Assembly (NCBI RefSeq): GCF_900155685.1
Contig: NZ_LT732548.1
Span: forward strand, 71,898 to 135,897
Direction of reading: 5' to 3'
Length of the DNA: 64,000 nucleotides
DNA from: Paenibacillus bouchesdurhonensis
GTDB lineage: Bacteria > Bacillota > Bacilli > Paenibacillales > Paenibacillaceae
Shown here piece by piece: positions 57,212-64,000 of this stretch (positions within the stretch are counted from its first letter, which is position 1; the number at the start of each line of letters is the position of its first letter). The position numbers and the translations under genes were made by a program. The notes under the pieces are model-generated. The model saw nothing but the letters and a program-made list of their open reading frames with translations. It was not told where the DNA came from and ran no database searches.

Positions 57212-58252
57212 ATGTTAGAACGAAGAAACAGAGTAAAGAATATATCGAAGAAGGGCAGAAGACTGAAAGGCCTGCTCATTACATTGCTTGTTCTGCTCCT
57301 TGTCGGAGCTGGTGCATATACATTTCGTAAACCATTGGCGTTGATGGCATTTGATGTGTTCCTATCGGGGCAAGTCGAGCAGAAGCTAGAGAAATCGTAT
57401 TCTCCGCTCGAGGGGGAGAAGCCGAAGCCTGTTGTCGCTAAGCAGGCAGAGCCATTTACGGCCTTGCTGCTGGGAATTGACCAGCGGGGCAATGAGCCGG
57501 CGCGTTCAGATACGTTAATTTATGCCGTTGTGCGTCCGCAGGATTCCAAGGTGCTGCTCATCTCGATTCCGCGCGACACGTATACGGAAATCGTCGGTCG
57601 GGACAAGAATGATAAGATCAATCATGCTCATGCATTTGGCGGAGCCAAAATGTCCAAGGATACAGTAGCGAATTTCCTCGGTTATCCGGCAGATTACTAT
57701 GCCGCAATTAACTTTGAAGGCTTGCGCAACGTGGTGGATGAGCTGGGTGGGATTGAGCTGCCCATCGATAAGGATATCGTAAATAAACATAAGGATCATG
57801 AGAAATTTACAATTAAGGCTGGCAAACCGTTGTATGACGGGCAAGAAGCACTCAATTTCGTGAGATACCGCGAAGATAGCGATTTCAATCGGACGAAGCG
57901 GCATCAGGTCTTCTTGAATGCACTAGTGGAGCGTATGTTGAAGCTGGATCAAATCAGCAAGATCCCGGATCTGATGGATATGCTGGGAGAGAACTTCAAG
58001 ACAGATATGACGCCTAGCTTTATCATCGATCTTTCCAAGCAAGTGTTAACGAATCAATCACCGCAAATCAGCGGATACAGCATTACGGGCGAAGGTATGC
58101 GCAAGAACGGGGTATACTATGTCCAGGCTAATGAGGAAGACGTAAATTATGCCGGCCAGCTGATCGAGAACTGGACGGATTCGAATACGAAGACAGAGGA
58201 TTTGCTGAGTCCTGAAGCACAAGCGTCTCAAGAGGCGCAAAATAGTGAATAG
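57212..58252 (+). CDS. LytR-CpsA-Psr (LCP) family cell-wall ligase-like protein
   Basis: About 346 residues; ATG 57212 or 57209 has GGGAGG upstream. One membrane helix near the N-terminus (LLITLLVLLLVGAGAYTF). LCP core: TALLLGIDQRG, SDTLIYAVV, ISIPRDTYTEI, KINHAHAFGG, ALNFVRYREDSDFNRTKRHQ. It attaches wall polymers to peptidoglycan. The frame extends to 57137 without a ribosome site. Confidence 0.93.
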   Translation: MLERRNRVKNISKKGRRLKGLLITLLVLLLVGAGAYTFRKPLALMAFDVFLSGQVEQKLEKSYSPLEGEKPKPVVAKQAEPFTALLLGIDQRGNEPARSDTLIYAVVRPQDSKVLLISIPRDTYTEIVGRDKNDKINHAHAFGGAKMSKDTVANFLGYPADYYAAINFEGLRNVVDELGGIELPIDKDIVNKHKDHEKFTIKAGKPLYDGQEALNFVRYREDSDFNRTKRHQVFLNALVERMLKLDQISKIPDLMDMLGENFKTDMTPSFIIDLSKQVLTNQSPQISGYSITGEGMRKNGVYYVQANEEDVNYAGQLIENWTDSNTKTEDLLSPEAQASQEAQNSE

Positions 58253-58408
58253 CCTAATATTAATTTCAATTAAGTCTTTACAGAATTGTAACCTTATTCG
58301 GCAGTCCGGTGTTCCGGCTGCCGATTTCGCACCTGTTATGGAACAGAACCTGTTTTGAAACGTAACAAATAGGAGAGTCTGAAATAGGGTAGAGGAGGAC
58401 TTTTATCT

Positions 58409-58837
58409 ATGAATATCGCGTTTTTTTTACTACCGAAGAATGACGTCGTGGCCGTAACGCTGGATTCTACATTAAGACAGACGTTGGAGAGGATGGAGTA
58501 TCACCGCTTCACGGCCATACCGATCATCGGTAAGGATGGCGTATACGTCGGTACAATAACGGAGGGGGACCTCTTATGGTTTATGAAGAATTCCGGAGGC
58601 AGGGTTACTTTTGAGAACGCTTCTAAATTCCTGCTCAAGGATGTGCCGCTTAAGATGAACATTAAACCCGTATCGATCGATGCGGACATGGAAGACCTGA
58701 TTAGTCTGGCCAAGGTACAGAACTTTGTGCCAGTGGTTGATGATATGGGCCGTTTTATCGGCATCGTGCGCCGGAGCCAGATTATTGAGTATTGCGAACG
58801 TTTTGTCATGCGAGATGTATCCGTTCCCAAAAATTAG
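58409..58837 (+). CDS. CBS-domain protein
   Basis: 142 residues. Two CBS repeats: TLRQTLERMEYHRFTAIPIIGKDGVYVGTITEGDLL and MEDLISLAKVQNFVPVVDDMGRFIGIVRRSQII. Single-domain CBS proteins sense nucleotides; target unknown. GAGGAGG upstream. Confidence 0.9.
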   Translation: MNIAFFLLPKNDVVAVTLDSTLRQTLERMEYHRFTAIPIIGKDGVYVGTITEGDLLWFMKNSGGRVTFENASKFLLKDVPLKMNIKPVSIDADMEDLISLAKVQNFVPVVDDMGRFIGIVRRSQIIEYCERFVMRDVSVPKN

Positions 58838-58930
58838 TACACTGCACGTCAGGTTTGCTTCATGGGAAGGAATTGCTTTATGCTATAATGAAGAATAAAG
58901 CTTTTTCGGGGAGGGTGGAAGCTGTCCGCC

Positions 58931-59233
58931 ATGCAGAAAGAAATGGATGTGGCCAAACGCGCCAAAGTGATTGAGTGGCTCAAAACCGAAGTAGTCGATC
59001 ACGTATCCCGTTTATTCAAGGCATTGTGGGAAGGCAGCACGACACGGGTAAGTGACAGTCTTGCTAGTCTGATCGTCAGTTGTTACATATTAGGACGCAG
59101 GCTTGGCATATCCTATAAGGATATGGACGATCATATCCTGGAAAAGTTGAAGAAGCATCAAAAAGAAGGGCATCAGCTGGAAGACTGGTATCAGGACATT
59201 TCTACATTGGAAGAACATATGCGCAAGAGGTGA
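58931..59233 (+). CDS. MazG-like family protein
   Basis: 100 residues. KTEVVDHVSRLFKALWEGS and SLASLIVSCYILGRRLGISYKDMDDHILEKLK match MazG-like helical folds. It lacks a clear EExxE metal site, so activity is uncertain. Start could be earlier (CTG near 58922) since the GGGAGGG site is far from the ATG. Confidence 0.75.
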   Translation: MQKEMDVAKRAKVIEWLKTEVVDHVSRLFKALWEGSTTRVSDSLASLIVSCYILGRRLGISYKDMDDHILEKLKKHQKEGHQLEDWYQDISTLEEHMRKR

Positions 59234-59239
59234 ACCCAT

Positions 59240-60166
59240 TTGAATTTACGCTGGACCTCGATAGCATGGAGCGTAGTGTATTTGCTGCTCCTGCTGTCGT
59301 TTGCAACGCCTTTTTCTTTTATTGCTATTTTTGTCATGCTAGTGCCCGGCGTAATCCTCTATACGACACTATCGCTGAGATCATTCTTAATCCATATCAC
59401 GGTGGTGTGGGCAGCGGCATCTCTTCTGCTGTCTAATCCTGCGATTGTGCTCTTGGCCGTTTTCTTTATGATTCCGGTCATCGTCATGGGGCAATTGTAC
59501 AAAACAAAAGCCTCGGCATTCAAGGTTGTCGCGATGGGAACGGGAACGCTTCTGGCTGAATTTCTGCTGGCATTTTTGGCGGTTACCGTTCTGTTTGGTT
59601 TCAATCTGGCGTCCTCCATTGAGGATACGCTAACTACGATGACGACGCTTATGCAGAATATGGCGGACAGCGAACTGATCGCTACTGAATTAGTATGGTC
59701 GCCGGAGGTTGCGCAGCAGCTATCCAGCTTAGCGGCTAGAATGACTCCGTTTACGATGATCGTATGCTCGCTTTTGCTAGCCGCGGTTACTCACTTGATT
59801 GCAAGACCAACCTTGAACAGCCTGTGGTATGCCGTGCCAAGCTTCCCGCCGCTGCGGGATTGGAGATTGCCGAGATCATTGATTTGGTACTATCTCGTCA
59901 CGGTATTGTTTATGCTATTTGGCGGCCCTGCGCTGATGGATGGATTCATCGGGACGATTCTGCTCAATTTGTCGCCCATGCTCAACTTCTTGTTTATGAT
60001 TCAGGCGGCTAGCTTTTTCTTCTTCCTGGCCTATCATAAGAAGTGGAACCCAGCGATTCCAATTTTGCTAATTATAGCGATGCTGTTCATTCCTCCGCTG
60101 AAAATTGCTGGAATTCTGGATATTGCTGCTCCGCTGCGTGAGATGATTACGAGATCAAGACGATAG
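59240..60166 (+). CDS. DUF2232 (YybS) membrane protein
   Basis: 308 residues from TTG with GAGGTGAA upstream. About eight hydrophobic segments including AWSVVYLLLLLSFATPFSFI and the C-terminal SPMLNFLFMIQAASFFFFLAYHKKW. The YybS-GdpP-rplI-dnaB neighbourhood is standard in Bacilli. Function unknown. Confidence 0.88.
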   Translation: MNLRWTSIAWSVVYLLLLLSFATPFSFIAIFVMLVPGVILYTTLSLRSFLIHITVVWAAASLLLSNPAIVLLAVFFMIPVIVMGQLYKTKASAFKVVAMGTGTLLAEFLLAFLAVTVLFGFNLASSIEDTLTTMTTLMQNMADSELIATELVWSPEVAQQLSSLAARMTPFTMIVCSLLLAAVTHLIARPTLNSLWYAVPSFPPLRDWRLPRSLIWYYLVTVLFMLFGGPALMDGFIGTILLNLSPMLNFLFMIQAASFFFFLAYHKKWNPAIPILLIIAMLFIPPLKIAGILDIAAPLREMITRSRR

Positions 60167-60177
60167 GGTGAGAAATC

Positions 60178-62166
60178 ATGCCTAATTTACTTCAAAAACG
60201 TTGGCACGGCTACCAGACCGTGTGGGTGTTCGCGCTGCAGCTTCTGCTCGTCATATTTATCTCGTATTACAATTGGATCCTCGGTTTGATCAGCCTATGT
60301 ATGGTCTGCGGCTTGACTTTTATGATGCTGCAGGCGGAACGGCGCTTTCGCAAGGAGCTCGTTCGTTATGTAACTGATCTGACTTACCGGATTAAACGGG
60401 TGGAAGGCGAGGCAGTGAGCAGGCTACCGTTCGGCATCCTCCTGTATAGCGAGGAGCGGACGGTAGAATGGCATAATAAGTTTGTGAACACAATGTACGG
60501 CTTGGACTCGGTTGTGGGACAACCGCTAACCGAGCTGCTGCCGTCATTGCCTCCGTATGCACCACGGGATAAGAAGGATGCTGTTGTAAATTCAATAACT
60601 ACGGTCGAGGCGGTCGTAGCAGATCGCCATTACGAATTGACGGTGCTGCATGATGAGCGCCTGATTTACGTTCACGACATTACCGAACTTTCCGTGCTTC
60701 GTGATCGGTATGAGGACGAGAAGGCTGCGCTGGGCATTGTCATGCTTGATAACCTGGACGAAGCGGCCCAGGGGATGGATGACCAGCAGCGCACTGCACT
60801 CATCGCGCGCGTGGCGACGGCTCTAACCGAATGGGCGAAGCAGTATAGAGTCTATCTGCGAAGATTGTCCTCCGAGCGTTATTTGATGATGCTGAATCAA
60901 AAATCGCTGAACGAGCTGGAGCAGAGCCGCTTCGTCATCTTGGATGAGGTTCGCGAGATGACCGCGGATCTGAAGGTGCCGATGACACTGAGCATCGGCC
61001 TTGCCTTCGGCACCGAGCGCTTCAGCGAGCTGGGCGAACTCGCCCAGTCGAGTCTGGATATGGCGCTCGGGCGCGGGGGGGACCAGGCCGCCGTGAAGGC
61101 CGGTCAGCGGCTGTCCTTCTATGGCGGCAAGTCCGGCGCCATAGAGAAGCGGACGCGCGTGAGGGCGCGCGTCATCGCCCATGCTCTCCGCGATTTGATG
61201 CAGGAGAGCGATAAGGTCATTATTATGGGGCACCGCCTGCCGGATCTTGACGTCATCGGCGCCTCCATCGGCGTGCTGAAGGCAGCCGATATGTTCCAGG
61301 TCGAGGCGCATATCGTGCTCGATGACAAGAACCCGGGCATCGACCGTTTGATGGAGCGTATTGAGAAGGAAGAGTCTTTGCGGCGCCGGTTCATTACGTC
61401 GGAGCACGCGCTCGACATTATGACCGAGCATACTCTACTGATCGTCGTCGATACGCATAAGGCATCGATGACGATGGAGCCTAAACTGGTTGAAGAGGCC
61501 AGCCGGATCGTCGTCGTCGATCATCATCGGCGGGGCGAGGAGTTCATCAACGATGCGGTGCTGGTCTATTTGGAGCCTTATGCATCTTCGGCCTGCGAGC
61601 TTGTTACCGAGCTGCTTCAGTATATCCATGAGAAGGTTGAGCTTAGCGCGCTAGAGGCGACGACTTTGCTGGCGGGGATCACGGTAGATACGAAGCATTT
61701 TGCCCTGCATACTGGCTCGCGAACCTTCGAAGCCGCAGCATTCCTGCGGCGGATCGGCGCGGATACGGTAATGGTGCAGCGGGTGCTTAAGGAAGATCTG
61801 CAGGAATACATCGCAAAAGCCGATATTATTAAGCATGCGCGGATGATTTATAATCATATCGCGCTGGCGGTTACGGAACCGAACCGGAAAATTCCGCAGT
61901 TGCTGATTGCCCAAGTGGCGGATACGCTGCTGAATATGACGAATGTGCTAGCTTCGTTTGTTATAAGCGAACGGCCGGACGGCTTGATCGGCATCAGCGC
62001 CCGCTCGCTCGGCAACATGAATGTGCAGATTGTAATGGAGCGGCTTGGCGGCGGCGGGCATTTAACGAATGCCGCAGTGCAATTGGAGGGTACCCAGGCT
62101 GAGGCGGAAAGAAGACTGCTCGAAGTACTGGAGGAAATAGAAAAGGAAGAGGGGTTATTCGAATGA
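60178..62166 (+). CDS. gdpP: cyclic-di-AMP phosphodiesterase GdpP
   Basis: 662 residues. Two N-terminal membrane segments (about 14-52), a PAS domain (about 80-150), a degenerate GGDEF domain (175-300, LARGGDQ-type site [11 protein letters not shown]), then DHH ([25 protein letters not shown]) and DHHA1 ([10 protein letters not shown]) near the end. It degrades c-di-AMP to control turgor and wall stress. It overlaps rplI by four bases. Confidence 0.96.
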   Translation: MPNLLQKRWHGYQTVWVFALQLLLVIFISYYNWILGLISLCMVCGLTFMMLQAERRFRKELVRYVTDLTYRIKRVEGEAVSRLPFGILLYSEERTVEWHNKFVNTMYGLDSVVGQPLTELLPSLPPYAPRDKKDAVVNSITTVEAVVADRHYELTVLHDERLIYVHDITELSVLRDRYEDEKAALGIVMLDNLDEAAQGMDDQQRTALIARVATALTEWAKQYRVYLRRLSSERYLMMLNQKSLNELEQSRFVILDEVREMTADLKVPMTLSIGLAFGTERFSELGELAQSSLDMALGRGGDQAAVKAGQRLSFYGGKSGAIEKRTRVRARVIAHALRDLMQESDKVIIMGHRLPDLDVIGASIGVLKAADMFQVEAHIVLDDKNPGIDRLMERIEKEESLRRRFITSEHALDIMTEHTLLIVVDTHKASMTMEPKLVEEASRIVVVDHHRRGEEFINDAVLVYLEPYASSACELVTELLQYIHEKVELSALEATTLLAGITVDTKHFALHTGSRTFEAAAFLRRIGADTVMVQRVLKEDLQEYIAKADIIKHARMIYNHIALAVTEPNRKIPQLLIAQVADTLLNMTNVLASFVISERPDGLIGISARSLGNMNVQIVMERLGGGGHLTNAAVQLEGTQAEAERRLLEVLEEIEKEEGLFE

Positions 62167-62606
62167 AGGTTATTTTCTTGAAAGACGTGAAGGGTCAAGG
62201 TAAAAAAGGGGAAATCAAGAACGTATCCGAAGGTTATGCACAGAACTTCCTGCTGCCGCGGGGGCTGGTACGCATTGCTACCGAAGGCAACGTCAAGACG
62301 CTGGAAGTTCAAAATGCGGCAGAAGAGAAGCGCAAGGCTCAGGAGAAGGAAGAAGCGATCGAGCTGGGCAAGAAGCTGGAGGAAATGACGATAACAGTAC
62401 AGGCCAAAGCAGGGGAAGGCGGGCGCCTGTTCGGTGCGATCACGAATAAACAAATCGCTGAAGCTCTCGCTAAAGCTGGCGTGAAGATCGATCGACGCAA
62501 AATCGAGCTTGCCGAACCGATTCGGACGCTTGGCGTAACTCAGGTGCCCGTGAAGCTTCATCCTGATGTGAAATCAACGTTCAAGGTTCAGGTAACGGAG
62601 GAATAA
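62163..62606 (+). CDS. rplI: 50S ribosomal protein L9
   Basis: 147 residues. [35 protein letters not shown] and [28 protein letters not shown]. Starts in an ATGA overlap with gdpP. Confidence 0.97.
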   Translation: MKVIFLKDVKGQGKKGEIKNVSEGYAQNFLLPRGLVRIATEGNVKTLEVQNAAEEKRKAQEKEEAIELGKKLEEMTITVQAKAGEGGRLFGAITNKQIAEALAKAGVKIDRRKIELAEPIRTLGVTQVPVKLHPDVKSTFKVQVTEE

Positions 62607-62607
62607 A

Positions 62608-63969
62608 ATGGCTGGAGATCAATTCTTCGACCGAATCCCTCCGCAGAATCTCGAGGCGGAGCAGGCGGTGCTCGGAGCCATATTGCTGCAATCTGAAGCG
62701 CTGATCACGGCCATGGAACGGGTACGGACGGAGGATTTTTACGATCCTCCCCACCAGTTGATTTATGATGCCATGGTTCAGCTAGGGGAGGAGAGCCAGC
62801 CGATCGACCTAGTTACGCTAACCTCGAAGCTTCAGGATCGAGGACAGCTGGAGGATATCGGCGGCGTCAGTTACTTAGCGAAGCTGGCCAATGCGGTGCC
62901 TACGGCGGCGAACGTTGATTATTACGCCCGGATCATCGAAGAGAAGTCCATGCTTCGCCGTTTAATTCGAACGGCTACGCAAATCGTTAGCGAGGGCTAT
63001 TCCGGCGGCGAGGATGTATCCGGCATGCTGAGCGATGCGGAGCGGAAGATCCTCGAAATATCCAATAGCCGTTCCGGCAGCGGATTTATTGCCATCCGCG
63101 ATGTGCTGATGGAAGTGTTCGAAAAGGTGGAGGAACTGCATCAGAATCGGGGAAATACGACGGGAATCCCTTCAGGCTTTGTCGATTTGGACAAGATGAC
63201 ATCCGGATTTCAGCGTAATGACTTGATCATCGTGGCGGCTCGTCCGTCTGTCGGTAAGACGGCGTTTGCCCTGAACATTGCCCAGAACGTGGCCGTTCGG
63301 GCCAAAGAGACCGTCGCTATCTTCAGTCTGGAGATGTCGGCGGCTCAGCTCGTTCAGCGGATGATCTGCGCGGAGGCCAATCTGGACGCGGGGGTCATGC
63401 GGACGGGCGACTTCAAGAATGATGATGATTGGTCCAAGCTGACGATGGGGATCGCCGCTTTGTCGGAATCCGAAATATATATCGATGATACGCCTGGGAT
63501 AACGGTAGCTGATATTCGTGCCAAATGCCGCCGACTCAAGAAGGAGAGAGGCCTTGGCATGATCGTGATCGACTACTTGCAGCTTATCCATGGGCGCGGC
63601 AAGCCGGGGGAGAACCGGCAGCAGGAGGTATCGGAAATTTCCCGTACTCTGAAGCAGATCGCCCGTGAACTCGAAGTTCCGGTCATCGCCTTGTCCCAGC
63701 TTAGCCGGGGCGTAGAGCAGCGGCAGGATAAGCGCCCAATGATGTCCGACCTTAGGGAGTCGGGTTCGATTGAGCAGGATGCCGATATCGTGGCGTTCTT
63801 ATACCGTGATGATTACTACAATCAGGAGACGGAGAAGAAGAACATTATTGAAATTATTATCGCCAAGCAGCGTAATGGCCCGGTAGGCACAGTTGAACTG
63901 GTGTTCCTGAAGAACTTTAATAAGTTTGCGAACTACGAGCGTGCGCATGGCGATGCGTTTGCAGGGTAA
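62608..63969 (+). CDS. dnaB: replicative DNA helicase DnaB (DnaC of Bacillus)
   Basis: 453 residues. N-terminal DnaG-binding part (PPQNLEAEQAVLGAILL), RecA-like core with Walker A ARPSVGKTAFALN near 210 and IVIDYLQLI, then LSQLSRGVEQRQDKRPMMSDLRESGSIEQDAD. It is the fork helicase, coded close to its origin. One base after the rplI stop. Confidence 0.98.
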   Translation: MAGDQFFDRIPPQNLEAEQAVLGAILLQSEALITAMERVRTEDFYDPPHQLIYDAMVQLGEESQPIDLVTLTSKLQDRGQLEDIGGVSYLAKLANAVPTAANVDYYARIIEEKSMLRRLIRTATQIVSEGYSGGEDVSGMLSDAERKILEISNSRSGSGFIAIRDVLMEVFEKVEELHQNRGNTTGIPSGFVDLDKMTSGFQRNDLIIVAARPSVGKTAFALNIAQNVAVRAKETVAIFSLEMSAAQLVQRMICAEANLDAGVMRTGDFKNDDDWSKLTMGIAALSESEIYIDDTPGITVADIRAKCRRLKKERGLGMIVIDYLQLIHGRGKPGENRQQEVSEISRTLKQIARELEVPVIALSQLSRGVEQRQDKRPMMSDLRESGSIEQDADIVAFLYRDDYYNQETEKKNIIEIIIAKQRNGPVGTVELVFLKNFNKFANYERAHGDAFAG

Positions 63970-64000
63970 GTTATTAACATTCTATGTTTACGTCCTAATA

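Noticed and set aside
60823..61431. 202-codon minus-strand frame within gdpP
   Set aside because: Antisense shadow of GdpP caused by its GC-rich codons.

Overview
The window is a chromosomal origin region of an endospore-forming Firmicute, most likely a Paenibacillus or close relative. The clues are the gene order around dnaA, the spore genes (SpoIIIJ/YidC, Jag, YyaC, a YheC/D-type coat protein), Noc next to Soj/ParB, two perfect parS sites, RemB, GdpP, and Paenibacillus-style stalk-domain and coat proteins. This assignment is inference from gene content; no database was searched.

Layout. From 0.2 to 12 kb the leftward arm is read on the minus strand away from the origin: dnaA, dnaN, yaaA, recF, remB, gyrB, gyrA and an HD-GYP gene. 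One plus-strand YheC/D gene sits between gyrB and gyrA. oriC is spread over three DnaA-box clusters: between dnaA and dnaN (with a DnaA-trio-like track), upstream of dnaA (12.08-12.38 kb), and upstream of rpmH (16.16-16.34 kb). A gnd-gntR-gntK gluconate operon with two GntR-type operators lies between the last two clusters. From 16.4 to 31.5 kb the rightward arm is read on the plus strand: rpmH, rnpA, yidC, jag, mnmE, mnmG, rsmG, noc, soj, parB, an aminotransferase, DUF4446, yyaC (minus strand), DUF3343, an MscS-type channel and DUF951.

At 31.61 kb is tRNA-Ser(CGA). Its 3' part is duplicated exactly (63 bp) at 48.79 kb, bounding a 17.1-kb integrated element. The element carries two tandem tyrosine recombinases with a Hol-Tox-like type I toxin-antitoxin locus between them, a divergent XRE repressor with two GTACG-N6-CGTAC operators, and many small early genes. 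It has a 0.85-kb non-coding region full of repeated motifs, a winged-helix replication-type protein, a cold-shock-domain protein and zinc-binding proteins. The late part has three coiled-coil proteins, an HK97-gp10-like protein, a tail-fibre-like protein with an apparently intact HslV-like Ntn-hydrolase head, a secreted stalk-domain protein and a phBC6A51-type terminase-small-subunit-like protein beside attR. There is no large terminase, portal, major capsid or tape-measure gene. It is therefore either a phage satellite (PICI-like island) or a gutted prophage; the satellite idea is my inference.

After attR the chromosome resumes with yjzC, rpsF-ssb-rpsR, an oligopeptide ABC transporter (five genes), an LCP-family protein, a CBS protein, a MazG-like protein, a DUF2232 protein, gdpP, rplI and the replicative helicase dnaB.
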